Part shown: positions 13,579-22,659 of the stretch, one piece after another | How the letters are laid out: every line of letters begins with the position of its first letter | Numbering within the stretch: position 1 is the stretch's first letter | Origin: CAXRBC01 sp041158045 | GTDB lineage: Bacteria; Actinomycetota; Acidimicrobiia; Acidimicrobiales; Ilumatobacteraceae | Assembly: GCA_041158045.1 (NCBI GenBank) | Contig: JBEBCD010000003.1 | Coordinates: forward strand, 1-41,056 | Direction of reading: 5' to 3' | DNA length: 41,056 bases | The notes under the pieces: model-generated | Told to the model about the DNA's origin: nothing | Seen by the model: the letters and a program-made list of their open reading frames with translations, nothing else | Databases searched by the model: none | Program-made: the position numbers and the translations under genes

Positions 13579-16127
13579 TCCTCGTCCCCGGGCAGCAGCG
13601 TCGCGACGGAGGTGACGGCCTGGTCGGCGCCCGCGCGCATGATGCGCACGCCGGTCGCGGCGCGGCCCTGCTCGGTGATGTCGGCGACGGGCATGCGGAT
13701 CGTCGCGCCCTTGGCGCCGACCGCCACGATCTCCATGCCGTCGGACACGACGTGCCCCGCGACGACCTGGCCCTTCTTGCCGGTGAGCTTCATGGCGATC
13801 ATGCCGAGGCCACCGCGGCCCTTGGTCGAGTACTCCTCGAGGGGCGTGCGCTTGCCGTAGCCCGACTCGGTGACGGTGAGCAGGTGCGTGCCCGCGCGCG
13901 AGGTGTCGACCGCGACCACCGCGTCGTCGTCGCGGATCTTCATGCCGCGCATGCCGGCCGCATCGCGGCCCATGGCGCGCACCTCGGTCTCGCTGAAGCG
14001 CAACGCGAGCCCGCCCCGCGTCACGAGGACGATGTCGTCGTCGCCGTGCGTCTCGACGACGCGCACGAGCTCGTCGCCCGACTTCAGCCGCAGGGCGAGC
14101 AGGCCGCCGTCGCGCGTCTCGTCGAACTCGGTGAACGCCGTCTTCTTGACCGTGCCGTTGCGGGTGACGAAGAAGAGGAAGCGCTCGCCCGGGAACTTCT
14201 GCGTCGGGATGATCGCCTGGATCTTCTCGCCGGAGCGCAACTGCTTGATGAGGTTGACCACCGGGATGCCCTTGGCGGTGCGGTCGCGCTCGGGGATCTG
14301 GAGCGCGCGGCGCCGGTAGACGCGGCCCAAGTTGGTGAAGAACAGCAGGTACGAGTGCGCGGTCGTCGCGACGACCGTGCGCACGATGTCGGCGTCCTTC
14401 ACCTTGGCCCCCGTCACGCCCTTGCCGCCTCGTGACTGGGCGCGGAACGACGCGGCCGGGACCGCCTTGATGTACTGCGCCTGCGTCATCACCACGACGA
14501 GGTCCTTGTCCTCGTGGAGGTCCTCCTCGGCGATCTCCTCGGCCTCGCCCGCGATGGTGCAGACGCGCGGGGTGGCGAATGCGGCGCGGACCGCGCCGAG
14601 CTCCGCCGCGATGACCCCCCGCAGCGTGGCGTCGTCGGCGAGGATCGCGGTGAGCTCCTTGACGCGGCGCTCGACGTCCGCCTGCTCGGTCTCGAGGTCG
14701 ATGCGGGACAGGCGCGTGAGCTGGCGCAGCTGCATGTCGAGGATGTCGATCGCCTGGCGCTCGCTGAAGCCGAACTTCTTGCCCATGAGCGCCGTCTTGG
14801 CGGCGGCCGCGTCCTCGGAGGCACGGATCGTCTTGATCACGTCGTCGATGACGTTGATCGCCTTGAGGCGGCCCTCGAGGATGTGGAGTCGGTCCTTGGC
14901 GCGCGCGAGCCGGTGCTGCGAGCGGCGGGTGACGACGTCGATCTGGTGCGCGACGTAGCCGGCGATCGCGTCCTTGAGGGTGAGCGTGCGCGGCACGCCG
15001 TCGACGAGCGCCACCATGTTGACGGGGAACATCGTCTCGAGCTTGGTGTTCTTGTAGAGGCGGTTGAGCACCACCTGGGCGTTGGCGTCGCGCTTGAGCG
15101 TGATGACGAGGTTGGTGTCGCCGCCCGCCGAGTTGTCGTTGACGTCGGAGATCCCCTCGAGCTTGCCGCCGTCGACGAGCGCCTGGATCTGCGCCGCGAT
15201 CGCCGAGCACGCGGCCTGGTACGGCAGCTCCGTCACCACGATCCGGGTCTGGCCGCGCGCACCCTCCTCGAGCTCGAGCTTCGCGCGCATCGTGATGCTG
15301 CCGCGACCGGTCGTGTACGCGTCGGTGATGCCGGCGCGGCCGAGGATGAGGCCGCCCGTCGGGAAGTCGGGGCCCTTCACCATCTTCATGAGGTCGGCGA
15401 CCGACGCCGTCGGGTGCGCGAGGAGGTGCAGCGTCGCGTCGATGATCTCGCCCAGGTTGTGCGGCGGGATCGAGGTGGCCATGCCGACCGCGATGCCCTG
15501 GCTGCCGTTGACGAGCAGATTGGGGAAGCGGGCGGGCAGCACCGTCGGCTCCTCGGCGGTGCCGTCGTAGTTGGCGACGAGGTCGACGGTGTCCTCGTCG
15601 ATCCCGTCGAGCAGCTGCATCGACAGCGGGTGGAGGCGCGCCTCGGTGTAGCGGCTCGCGGCGGGGCCGAAGTCGGGGGACCCGTAGTTGCCGTGGAAGT
15701 CGATGAGCGGGTGGCGCAGGGAGAACGGCTGCGCCATGCGCACGAGGGCGTCGTAGATGGCGAGGTCGCCGTGCGGGTGGTAGCGCGCCATCGTGTCGCC
15801 GGTGATGCGCGCGCACTTGACGAACGGGCGGTCGGGTCGGAAGCCCTGCTGGTCCATGTCCCAGATGATCCGGCGGTGCACGGGCTTCAGCCCGTCGCGC
15901 ACGTCGGGCAGGGCGCGCGACATGATGACCGACATCGCGTAGTCGATGAAGGAGCGCTCCATCTCGTCGCGCAGTTGCACCGGCTGCACCGAGGACGACG
16001 GCGCCGCGTCGACGGCCGGCTCGGCGGGGCCCGCGCCGCCGCCCTTGGCGGCGGGCGTCCTGGCGGCGGGGCCCTTGCCCCGCGCGGCCGGACGCTTCGC
16101 CGGCTTCTTCTTGCCCTTGTCGGCCAC
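13575..16127 (-). CDS. gyrA: DNA gyrase subunit A
   Basis: An 850-residue subunit of the type IIA topoisomerase that introduces negative supercoils. After a roughly 50-residue Lys/Ala/Pro-rich leader come FIDYAMSVIMSRALPDVRDGLKPVHRRI (split here: FIDYAMSVIMSRALP, then DVRDGLKPVHRRI), the RYHPHGD segment at residues 115-121, the catalytic tyrosine in AASRYTEARL (Tyr160), and NGSQGIAVGMATSIPPHN. The C-terminal beta-pinwheel has a GyrA-box-like QSRGGKG, supporting gyrase rather than topoisomerase IV. The position equal to E. coli Ser83 is Leu122 (codon 15762-15764). GTG start two bases after the gyrB stop. No intein is present. The 3' end overlaps the TadE-like gene. Confidence 0.97.
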   Translation of the reverse strand: MADKGKKKPAKRPAARGKGPAARTPAAKGGGAGPAEPAVDAAPSSSVQPVQLRDEMERSFIDYAMSVIMSRALPDVRDGLKPVHRRIIWDMDQQGFRPDRPFVKCARITGDTMARYHPHGDLAIYDALVRMAQPFSLRHPLIDFHGNYGSPDFGPAASRYTEARLHPLSMQLLDGIDEDTVDLVANYDGTAEEPTVLPARFPNLLVNGSQGIAVGMATSIPPHNLGEIIDATLHLLAHPTASVADLMKMVKGPDFPTGGLILGRAGITDAYTTGRGSITMRAKLELEEGARGQTRIVVTELPYQAACSAIAAQIQALVDGGKLEGISDVNDNSAGGDTNLVITLKRDANAQVVLNRLYKNTKLETMFPVNMVALVDGVPRTLTLKDAIAGYVAHQIDVVTRRSQHRLARAKDRLHILEGRLKAINVIDDVIKTIRASEDAAAAKTALMGKKFGFSERQAIDILDMQLRQLTRLSRIDLETEQADVERRVKELTAILADDATLRGVIAAELGAVRAAFATPRVCTIAGEAEEIAEEDLHEDKDLVVVMTQAQYIKAVPAASFRAQSRGGKGVTGAKVKDADIVRTVVATTAHSYLLFFTNLGRVYRRRALQIPERDRTAKGIPVVNLIKQLRSGEKIQAIIPTQKFPGERFLFFVTRNGTVKKTAFTEFDETRDGGLLALRLKSGDELVRVVETHGDDDIVLVTRGGLALRFSETEVRAMGRDAAGMRGMKIRDDDAVVAVDTSRAGTHLLTVTESGYGKRTPLEEYSTKGRGGLGMIAMKLTGKKGQVVAGHVVSDGMEIVAVGAKGATIRMPVADITEQGRAATGVRIMRAGADQAVTSVATLLPGDED

Positions 16128-16129
16128 GG

Positions 16130-18094
16130 TCAGAAGTCCAGGTTGCGCACGTCGCGCGCGTTGCGGGTGATGAACTCCTTGCGCTGCTCGACGTCGTCAC
16201 CCATCAGCACGCTCATGATCGCGTCGGCCTCCGCGGCCTCCTCCACCGTGACCTGCAGCAGGGTGCGGGTCGCGGGGTCCATCGTCGTGGACTTCAGCTC
16301 CTGCCAGTCCATCTCGCCGAGGCCCTTGAGGCGCTGGAACTCCTTCTTGTGGGCCGGGTGCTTCTTGAGGAAGCGGGCCTTGGCCGCGTCGTCCTTGAGG
16401 TAGATCTTGTCCTTGCCGACCTCCGTGGAGTACAGCGGCGGCTGCGCGATGTACACGTAGCCGCGCTCCACCATCGGGCGCATCTGTCGGTAGAAGAACG
16501 TGAGGAGCAGCGTGCGGATGTGGCTGCCGTCCACGTCGGCGTCCGCGAGGATGATCACCTTGTGGTAGCGGGCCTTCTCGACGTCGAACTCCGCGTTGCC
16601 CAGGCCGCCGCCGATCGCCAGCACCAGCGTCTGGATCTCGGTGTTCTTGACCATCGCCTCCTGGCGTGAGCGCTCGACGTTGAGGATCTTGCCGCGGATC
16701 GGCAGGATCGCCTGCGTGCGCGGGTCGCGCGCGTCGACCGCCGTGCCGCCGGCGGAGTCGCCCTCGACGATGAGGATCTCGCTCTCGGCGGCCGAGCGCG
16801 ACTGACAGTCCTTGAGCTTGTCGGGCATGCCGGCGCCCGCGAGCGAGGTCTTGCGACGGATCGCGTTCTTCGCGTTCTTCGCCGCGATGCGCGCCTCGGC
16901 GGCGGAGACCGCCTTCTTGACGATGAGGCGCGCCTCCTGCGGGTGCTCCATGAGCCACTCCTCGAGGCGCACGTTGGTCTCGCGCTGGACGAAGGAGCGC
17001 ATCGCGACGTTGCCGAGCTTGGACTTGGTCTGGCCCTCGAACTGCGGCTCGCGCAGCTTGACCGACACGACGGCGAAGAGGCCCTCGCGGATGTCCTCAC
17101 CGAGCAGGTTCTCGTCCTTCTCGCGCAACTCCTTGGTCTCGCGGGCGAACTTGTTGACCGCGGCGGTGAGCGCGGTCTTGAAGCCCTCGACGTGCATGCC
17201 GCCCTCGGTGGTCGAGATGCCGTTGGCGTAGCCCTCGATCGACTCGTTGTACCCGCGGTTCCACTGGAGGGCGACCTCCATGGTCTGGTCGGCCTCGCTC
17301 GCCTGGTAGTGACCGATGCGCTCGAAGAGCGGGCCGTTGGACGCGTTCTTGTTGCGCACCATGTCGACGATGCCGCCGTCGAACTTGAACGACTTCTCGT
17401 CGTCCTTGCCCTTGCGCTCGTCGCGGAACACCATCTCGACCCCGCGGTTGAGGTACGCGATGGTCTCGAGGCGGGTCGTCACGCGCCGGGCGACGAACTC
17501 GGTGCCCTCCGAGGCGAAGATCTCGGGGTCGGGCCAGAACGTGATGCGGGTGCCGGTCGTGCGCCCCTCGGGCGTCTTGCCCGCCTTGGTGATCTTGCCC
17601 TTGGGGGTCCCACCGTCGCGGAACTCCTGGCGCCACCGGGTGCCGTCGCGGTCCACCTCGGCCACCACGCGGGTGGACAGCGCGTTGACCACGCTCACGC
17701 CCACGCCGTGGAGGCCTCCCGAGACCTTGTAGCCCTTGCCGTCGAACTTGCCGCCCGCGTGCAGCACGGTGAGCACCACCTCGAGCGCGCTCTTGCCCTT
17801 GTGCTGGCCGCTCGGGTACGGGTCCACGGGGATGCCGCGGCCGTCGTCGTCGACCGTGCAGGAGCCGTCGGCGTTGAGCGTGACGACGATGCGGGTGCAG
17901 GCCCCCGCCATGGCCTCGTCCACCGAGTTGTCCACGACCTCCCAGATGAGGTGGTGGAGGCCGTTGAGCCCCGTCGACCCGATGTACATGCCCGGGCGCT
18001 TGCGCACCGGCTCGAGACCCTCGAGGACGGTGATCGCCTGCGCGTCGTAGGCGGCGTCGGTGCGCGCGGGGGCGGTGGGTTTGGGGTTCGCCAT
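16130..18094 (-). CDS. gyrB: DNA gyrase subunit B
   Basis: A 654-residue ATPase subunit. The GHKL ATPase has EVVDNSVDEAMAG, DDGRGIPVD and SGGLHGVGVSVVNALS. The transducer domain has the FKTALTAAVN and REGLFAVVSVKL regions. TOPRIM has IVEGDSAGGTA and ILADADVDGSHI, and the C-terminal tail ends in RNLDF. ATG start. The gene lies between dciA and gyrA in the standard origin cluster and is almost certainly co-transcribed with gyrA (two-base gap). Length is typical for actinobacterial GyrB, with no insertion. Confidence 0.98.
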   Translation of the reverse strand: MANPKPTAPARTDAAYDAQAITVLEGLEPVRKRPGMYIGSTGLNGLHHLIWEVVDNSVDEAMAGACTRIVVTLNADGSCTVDDDGRGIPVDPYPSGQHKGKSALEVVLTVLHAGGKFDGKGYKVSGGLHGVGVSVVNALSTRVVAEVDRDGTRWRQEFRDGGTPKGKITKAGKTPEGRTTGTRITFWPDPEIFASEGTEFVARRVTTRLETIAYLNRGVEMVFRDERKGKDDEKSFKFDGGIVDMVRNKNASNGPLFERIGHYQASEADQTMEVALQWNRGYNESIEGYANGISTTEGGMHVEGFKTALTAAVNKFARETKELREKDENLLGEDIREGLFAVVSVKLREPQFEGQTKSKLGNVAMRSFVQRETNVRLEEWLMEHPQEARLIVKKAVSAAEARIAAKNAKNAIRRKTSLAGAGMPDKLKDCQSRSAAESEILIVEGDSAGGTAVDARDPRTQAILPIRGKILNVERSRQEAMVKNTEIQTLVLAIGGGLGNAEFDVEKARYHKVIILADADVDGSHIRTLLLTFFYRQMRPMVERGYVYIAQPPLYSTEVGKDKIYLKDDAAKARFLKKHPAHKKEFQRLKGLGEMDWQELKSTTMDPATRTLLQVTVEEAAEADAIMSVLMGDDVEQRKEFITRNARDVRNLDF

Positions 18095-18127
18095 CAGTGG
18101 ACCGACCTCACATTCTACCCATGGGTG

Positions 18128-18427
18128 TCATCGCGAGACCCGCACCTCGATGCCCGACACCAGCGTGCCCGTCGTCTGACTCACGCGCGTGCAGATGTCA
18201 CGCTCGAGGAACTTCACGTGCGTCGCCCACGCGGGGTCGTCGACGTCGACGTACAGGCGTCCGCGATCGAGCTTCACCGGCGACGCGTGTCGCGCGACCT
18301 GCTCGCCGACGATCTCGGGCCACGCGCCGAACACGCCGGACACCGTCTCGACGTCGGGCGAGCCGAGGCGGCGCAGTAGGCCGTCCAGCTCGTCGCGCAG
18401 TCGCGCCGGCTCGCGTCGCTCCGTCAT
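18128..18427 (-). CDS. dciA: DciA, DUF721 replicative-helicase loader-like protein
   Basis: A 99-residue DUF721 protein. DciA is the ancestral loader or recruiter of the replicative helicase DnaB in bacteria lacking DnaC or DnaI. Recognisable parts are the SPDVETVSGVFGAWPEIVGEQVARHASPVKL region (a KH-like fold core containing WPEIVG and HASP) and LYVDVDDPAWATHVKFL. It is shorter than mycobacterial versions because the N-terminal extension is minimal. The ATG overlaps the recF stop (ATGA, 18424-18427), so it is coupled to recF. The dnaB gene it would serve is in the same window at 37.7 kb. Confidence 0.9.
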   Translation of the reverse strand: MTERREPARLRDELDGLLRRLGSPDVETVSGVFGAWPEIVGEQVARHASPVKLDRGRLYVDVDDPAWATHVKFLERDICTRVSQTTGTLVSGIEVRVSR

Positions 18428-19509
18428 CCCACCTCCCCGAGTGCGCCCGAGACGATACGCACGCGCTGGACGATGTGTGCGACCTGCGGCAGGGGCGACG
18501 CGGAGGTGATGAGCGCCTGGCCCGCGGGCACGTGCGCCAGCAGCGCCGCGGCCCGTCGCTCGTCGAGCTCGGAGAGCACGTCGTCGAGCACGAGCACGGG
18601 CGACTCTCCCGTCGCGTCGGTGACGAGCCGGTGCACCGCGAGGCGCATCCCGAGGGCGAGCGTGCGCTGCTCCCCCTGCGACGCGTGGGTGCGCGCGTCG
18701 AGCCCGCCCACGGTGAGCGCGACGTCGTCGCGGTGCGGCCCCACGGTGGTCACGGCGCGACGCAGGTCCTCGCCGCGCGACGCCGCGAGCGCGGCGGCGA
18801 GCCCGACCGCGCGCCACTCCGGGTCGTAGCGCAGGCCGATGGTGCCGGCCGCGCCCGCGAGGTCGGCGTACGCGCGGTCCACCTCGGGCGCGAGCCGGCG
18901 CGCGAGATCGTCCCGCGCGTCGCCGAGGCGGGTGCCGACGTCGGCGTACTTGGCGTCCCAGGCGTCCAGCATCGAGCCGACGGCGTCGCTCGTGCGGCCG
19001 CCCGCCGCCTTGAGCGTCGCGTTGCGCTGGCGCACGACCCGGTCCACCTCGAGGCGCAGCGCGTCGTGGCGGGCCGAGAGGGCGACGAGGCCGTCGTCGA
19101 TCCAGTCGCGGCGGCCCTGCGGGCCGCCCTTCACCAGCTCGAGGTCGTCGGGGGAGAACACGGTGGTGCGCACCACGCCGAGCAGGTCCCGCGCCCGGGC
19201 GAGCCGCTGGCGGTTGACGTGGATCACGTTGCGCCCCTCGCGCGACAGGCGGGCCTCCACGAGCACCTCGCGCCCGTCGTCGTGGCGCACCGTGGCGCGC
19301 ACGATCGCCTCGGCCGTGCCGTCGCGGATCATCGCGTCGCCGGGCACGCCACGGAAGCTGCGCATCGTCGCGAGGTAGCCGAGTGCCTCCGTGAGGTTGG
19401 TCTTGCCCTGGCCGTTGTCGCCGAGCACCGCGACGACGCCGGGCGCGAGCGCGATCTCGAGGCGCGCGTAGTTGCGCCAGTCGACGAGCTCGAGGCGGGT
19501 GATGATCAC
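18424..19509 (-). CDS. recF: DNA replication and repair protein RecF
   Basis: A 361-residue SMC-like ATPase that helps load RecA at gapped DNA. The N-terminus has LELVDWRNYA and Walker A GDNGQGKTN. The middle contains the family segment VVRTTVFSPDDLELVKGGPQGRRDW. The C-terminus has the signature HASQGEQRTLALGMRLA and Walker B VLVLDDVLSELDERR. GTG start. Its own -10 element (TAGCGT) sits nine bases upstream, so besides read-through from dnaN it may be transcribed separately. It overlaps dciA by four bases. Confidence 0.97.
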   Translation of the reverse strand: MIITRLELVDWRNYARLEIALAPGVVAVLGDNGQGKTNLTEALGYLATMRSFRGVPGDAMIRDGTAEAIVRATVRHDDGREVLVEARLSREGRNVIHVNRQRLARARDLLGVVRTTVFSPDDLELVKGGPQGRRDWIDDGLVALSARHDALRLEVDRVVRQRNATLKAAGGRTSDAVGSMLDAWDAKYADVGTRLGDARDDLARRLAPEVDRAYADLAGAAGTIGLRYDPEWRAVGLAAALAASRGEDLRRAVTTVGPHRDDVALTVGGLDARTHASQGEQRTLALGMRLAVHRLVTDATGESPVLVLDDVLSELDERRAAALLAHVPAGQALITSASPLPQVAHIVQRVRIVSGALGEVG

Positions 19510-19518
19510 GCGCGGGCG

Positions 19519-19524
19519 ACGCTA
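19519..19524 (-). promoter_or_regulatory. -10 element before recF
   Basis: On the minus strand TAGCGT ends nine bases before the GTG start of recF, in the 66-base gap after dnaN. The spacing matches the near-leaderless pattern seen before parA, cca, trxA, trxB and dcd. Confidence 0.4.
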
Positions 19525-19575
19525 CCCATCGGGTCGTACCCGGATCGGGCGACTCGTCCCGTCGCGCGCCGCGCG

Positions 19576-20682
19576 CTACGTCGTGAGTCGCTGCGGCATC
19601 ACGAGGTAGAGGTAGTGCGGGTCGCCGACGCCGCGCAGCACCGCGGGCTTGACCGGCTCCGTCGTCTGGATCGAGATCTCCTCCGTCGTGATCGCCTCGA
19701 TGCCCTGCAGCAGGTAGTCCGAGTTGAAGCCGAGGGTGATGTCCGAGCCCTGCATCGTCGCGTCGATCTCGTCGACGACCTGGCCGAGGTCCTGCGTGAC
19801 GACCGAGAGGCGCAGCACCGAGCCCGTCATCTCGAGGCGCACGGGCGTGGTCTCGCGCGCGAGGATGCGCGCGCGGCGCACGGCCTCGAGCAGCTGCTCG
19901 CGGTTGGTCGTGAGCTGGTTGGGGTAGCTCGAGGCGATGAGCTGCTTGTACTTGGGGAACTCGACGTTGAGCAGCGTGGTCGTGAGGGTGACGCCGCCGC
20001 ACTCGAACGTCGCCCGGTTGTCGCCCTGCGTCACCCGCACCTCGTCGCCGTGCTGGATCAGGCGCTCGAGCTCCCCGAGGGAGCGGCTCGGGACGAGGAT
20101 CTCCTGGCCGCGGCCGACGAGGGTGGCGCCGGGCAGCTCGCGCACGGCGAGGCGGTAGGAGTCGGTGGCCACGAGGCGCACGCCGTCGGGCTCGGCGGCC
20201 ACCAGCACGCCGGTGAGCGCGAGGCGCTGCATGTCGCCCGAGGCGGCCCGCACGACCTGGCGGAGGGCCTCGGCGAAGGTCGCGGCCGAGATCGTGACGG
20301 GCGAGCCCGACGCGGTGACGACCTGGGGGAAGTCGGTGGCGGCGAAGGCCGGGACGGTGAACTGCGACTTGCCGGCGGAGACGAGGACCTCCTCGGCGTG
20401 GCCCTCGATCGTGACCTTCTCCTCGGGCATCGAGCGCACGATGTCGCTGATGAGCTTGGCGCTCACGACGGCCACGCCATCGGCGACGCCGCCGACCGGG
20501 AGCTCGAAGCGCACGCTGAGGTCGTTGTCGGTGCAGGTGAGCACCAGCTGGTTGCCCGTCACCGAGAGGTGCGCGCCCGAGAGCGCGGGGAGCGCGTTGT
20601 TGCGGTGCGAGGCGACGCGCGCCGCCGACCCGAGCGCCTCGCTGAGCGCCTCGCGCTCGACCCTGAACTTCACGTCAGCCAC
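19576..20682 (-). CDS. dnaN: DNA polymerase III sliding clamp, beta subunit
   Basis: A 368-residue ring-forming processivity factor of three similar domains. The N-terminus is VKFRVEREALSEAL, the first-domain core ALPALSGAHLSV, the inter-domain region FPQVVTASGSPVTI and LALTGVLVA, and the C-terminus ends in LPQRLTT-like YLYLVMPQRLTT, the usual peptide-binding edge. A GTG start at 20682 gives the usual length; a second in-frame GTG lies three codons downstream. A TAATAC -10 candidate lies on the minus strand at 20701-20706 inside the oriC gap. It follows dnaA in the canonical order. Confidence 0.97.
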   Translation of the reverse strand: MADVKFRVEREALSEALGSAARVASHRNNALPALSGAHLSVTGNQLVLTCTDNDLSVRFELPVGGVADGVAVVSAKLISDIVRSMPEEKVTIEGHAEEVLVSAGKSQFTVPAFAATDFPQVVTASGSPVTISAATFAEALRQVVRAASGDMQRLALTGVLVAAEPDGVRLVATDSYRLAVRELPGATLVGRGQEILVPSRSLGELERLIQHGDEVRVTQGDNRATFECGGVTLTTTLLNVEFPKYKQLIASSYPNQLTTNREQLLEAVRRARILARETTPVRLEMTGSVLRLSVVTQDLGQVVDEIDATMQGSDITLGFNSDYLLQGIEAITTEEISIQTTEPVKPAVLRGVGDPHYLYLVMPQRLTT

Positions 20683-20923
20683 CTCGTCGCCGGGACGCGG
20701 GTATTACCCACACGTCGGAAGATATGGATGATGACAGTAATAAGGCCTGTGGATTGTGGACAAACGGTGGAACGCCCAGCGTCCGCACCCCGGGGTTGCA
20801 CCCGCGTCATTCCACCGCCCGCACATCCGACACGCGTGTCGTTCGCCGCGCGGTGGATGACGGGGCGTCGTCCACGTCCCGCCCACCGCTCGTCCACAGC
20901 CCCGTCCACAGGCCGTGCCGGGG
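20683..20923. other. Putative chromosomal origin of replication (oriC), dnaA-dnaN gap
   Basis: A 241-base gap holding several DnaA boxes: TTACCCACA at 20704-20712 (one mismatch to TTATCCACA), a perfect TTGTCCACA on the minus strand at 20755-20763 abutting a weaker box at 20748-20756, TCGTCCACA at 20890-20898 and CCGTCCACA at 20902-20910. The stretch 20721-20743 is about 70% A+T (16 of 23 bases) in a region otherwise above 70% G+C and is the obvious unwinding element. The transcription divergence around dnaA and the flanking parS/parAB support this placement. Confidence 0.75.
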
Positions 20924-22336
20924 TCACGACCCGAACTTCTGGACCAGTTCGGCGACCTGCTCGTACACCTGCTTGCGCTCCTTCATGAGGCGCTGCGTCT
21001 TCTCGACCGCGTGGATCACCGTGGTGTGGTCCCGGCCGCCGAAGAGTCGGGCGATCGCCGGGTAGCTGAGGTCGGTGAGCTCGCGGAAGACGTACATCGC
21101 GGTCTGGCGCGCCGTGACGAGCGGGCGCTGGCGGCTCTTGGACCGCAGGGCCTCGACCGTGACCCCGAGGTGCTCGGCCACGTCGGCGAGCAGCTGGTCG
21201 TCCGTGCGGGGCTTGGTGCTGGAGCGGGTGACGAGGTCGGCGAGCAGCGTGCGGGCGAGGTCCACGTCCACCGCCCGCTTGTTGAGGCTGGCGTAGGCGG
21301 TGATGCGGATGAGGGCGCCCTCGAGCTCGCGGATGTTGGACGTCACGTGCTCGGCGACGAACTGCAGGACGTCCTGCGACACGCCGGTGCCGTCGCGCTC
21401 GGCCTTGTTGCGCAGGATGGCGAGGCGGGTCTCCACGTCGGGCGGCTGGATGTCGGTGATGAGGCCCCAGCGGAAGCGGCCGCGGAGCCGGTCCTCGAGC
21501 GTCGGGATCGCGTCGGGCACCCGGTCGGACGAGATGACGATCTGCTTGTTGGCGCCGTGGAGCGAGTTGAACGTGTGGAAGAACTCCTCCTGGAGCCCCT
21601 CCTTGCCCTCCATGAACTGGATGTCGTCGATGAGGAGGACGTCCACCTCGCGGTAGCGGCGCTTGAACGCCGCGATCGAGTTGCTGCGGATGCCGTCCAC
21701 GTACTCGTTGAGGAACGTCTCGGTCGACACGTAGCGCACCTCGAGGGCCGGGTAGTGCTGCTTCACGTACCAGCCGATCGCGTGGAGGAGGTGCGTCTTG
21801 CCGAGCCCGGCGGAGCCGTACACGAAGAGCGGGTTGTACGAGCGGCCCGGCGTCTCGGCGACGCGCATCGCGGCGGCGAGCGCGAACTGGTTGGACGCGC
21901 CCTTGACGAACGTCTCGAACGTGTAGCGCGGGTTGAGCCCCGTCGCCACGTCGCGGCCGACGGGCTGCGCACTGCTCGCGACGCGGGCCGAGTCGGGTGC
22001 GTCGGCGGCGCGCTCGCGCGGCGTCACGATCGGCGTCGCCGTCGCGTCGGCGTGCTCGACGCGCTCGAGCAGGTCGGAGGCCGAGACCGCCTGGACGTCG
22101 ATGCGCAGCTCGCGCCCCTCGGCGCCGACCTCGTCGAGCGCGTCGCGCACCAGCGACATGTAGCGGGTGAGGATGCGGTCGCGCACGAACGTGTTGGGCA
22201 CGCGCAGCCGCAGGCGCATCTTGTCGTCCTCGACGGCGATCGCGTCGTTGAAGGTGGAGAACCAGACGGCCTCCGAGACCTGCGAGCGCAGGACCTGGGC
22301 GGTGGCCGACCAGAGGGCCTCGTGTTCCGTCGACAT
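20924..22336 (-). CDS. dnaA: Chromosomal replication initiator DnaA
   Basis: A 470-residue AAA+ initiator. Domain I (residues about 1-90) begins STEHEALWSATAQVL. A short linker is followed by the AAA+ domain with YTFETFVKGASNQFA, Walker A GSAGLGKTH, Walker B LLIDDIQFMEGKE, and sensor 1 IVISSDRVP. Domain IV is the DNA-binding region with LVTARQTAMYVFREL and GGRDHTTVIHA. The ATG at 22336 was chosen over the longer open frame because it has GGAGGGG about eight bases upstream and gives the usual N-terminus. A TACCTT -10 candidate is at 22378-22383 on the minus strand, leaving a leader with a small GTCCCC/GGGGAC hairpin. Autoregulation through nearby DnaA boxes is likely. Confidence 0.98.
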   Translation of the reverse strand: MSTEHEALWSATAQVLRSQVSEAVWFSTFNDAIAVEDDKMRLRLRVPNTFVRDRILTRYMSLVRDALDEVGAEGRELRIDVQAVSASDLLERVEHADATATPIVTPRERAADAPDSARVASSAQPVGRDVATGLNPRYTFETFVKGASNQFALAAAMRVAETPGRSYNPLFVYGSAGLGKTHLLHAIGWYVKQHYPALEVRYVSTETFLNEYVDGIRSNSIAAFKRRYREVDVLLIDDIQFMEGKEGLQEEFFHTFNSLHGANKQIVISSDRVPDAIPTLEDRLRGRFRWGLITDIQPPDVETRLAILRNKAERDGTGVSQDVLQFVAEHVTSNIRELEGALIRITAYASLNKRAVDVDLARTLLADLVTRSSTKPRTDDQLLADVAEHLGVTVEALRSKSRQRPLVTARQTAMYVFRELTDLSYPAIARLFGGRDHTTVIHAVEKTQRLMKERKQVYEQVAELVQKFGS

Positions 22337-22524
22337 CTCGCCCCTCCCTCCCCGTGGGTCCCCGACGCGGGGACGGCAAGGTAGCAAAGTTTCCACAGGG
22401 GGCAAAAAGCGCCCCCCGCCCGCGGCCCGTTGGCGCCGCGCCTCCCGCAGGTAGCCTGACCCGGCGAGCTTCGCATCGGACTCGCGCCGGATCCGAATCA
22501 CATCATTGACGTCAGGAGCAGCGC
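22337..22524. promoter_or_regulatory. dnaA-rpmH divergent promoter region
   Basis: For rpmH, TTGGCG (22430-22435), a 16-base spacer and TAGCCT (22452-22457) form a plausible promoter, and AGGAG (22514-22518) is the ribosome site six bases before GTG. For dnaA, TACCTT on the minus strand at 22378-22383. A weak DnaA-like box (GTTTCCACA, two mismatches) at 22389-22397 is followed by a GGGGGC/GCCCCC hairpin (22398-22416) with an A-rich loop. Confidence 0.55.
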
Positions 22525-22659
22525 GTGAAGCGCACATTCCAACCGAACCAGCGCCGTCGCTCCAAGAAGCACGGCTTCCGCAATCGCATGAAGACCAAGG
22601 GTGGTCGCGCCGTCCTCAAGTCGCGCCGCGCCAAGGGCCGTCACCGGCTCTCGGCTTGA
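22525..22659 (+). CDS. rpmH: 50S ribosomal protein L34
   Basis: A 44-residue, highly basic ribosomal protein with the invariant start MKRTFQPNQRRRSKKHGF and end KSRRAKGRHRLSA. GTG start with AGGAG six bases upstream. It heads the conserved rpmH-rnpA-yidD-yidC-khpB-rsmG run; its stop overlaps the TTG start of rnpA (TTGA, 22656-22659). Length is the family norm. Confidence 0.97.
   Translation: MKRTFQPNQRRRSKKHGFRNRMKTKGGRAVLKSRRAKGRHRLSA

Noticed and set aside
13579..16200. 990-residue frame continuing upstream of the TadE-like gene
   Set aside because: It is antisense-free but out of frame with gyrA, which clearly occupies this strand and region; only the part after the gyrA stop has sensible composition.
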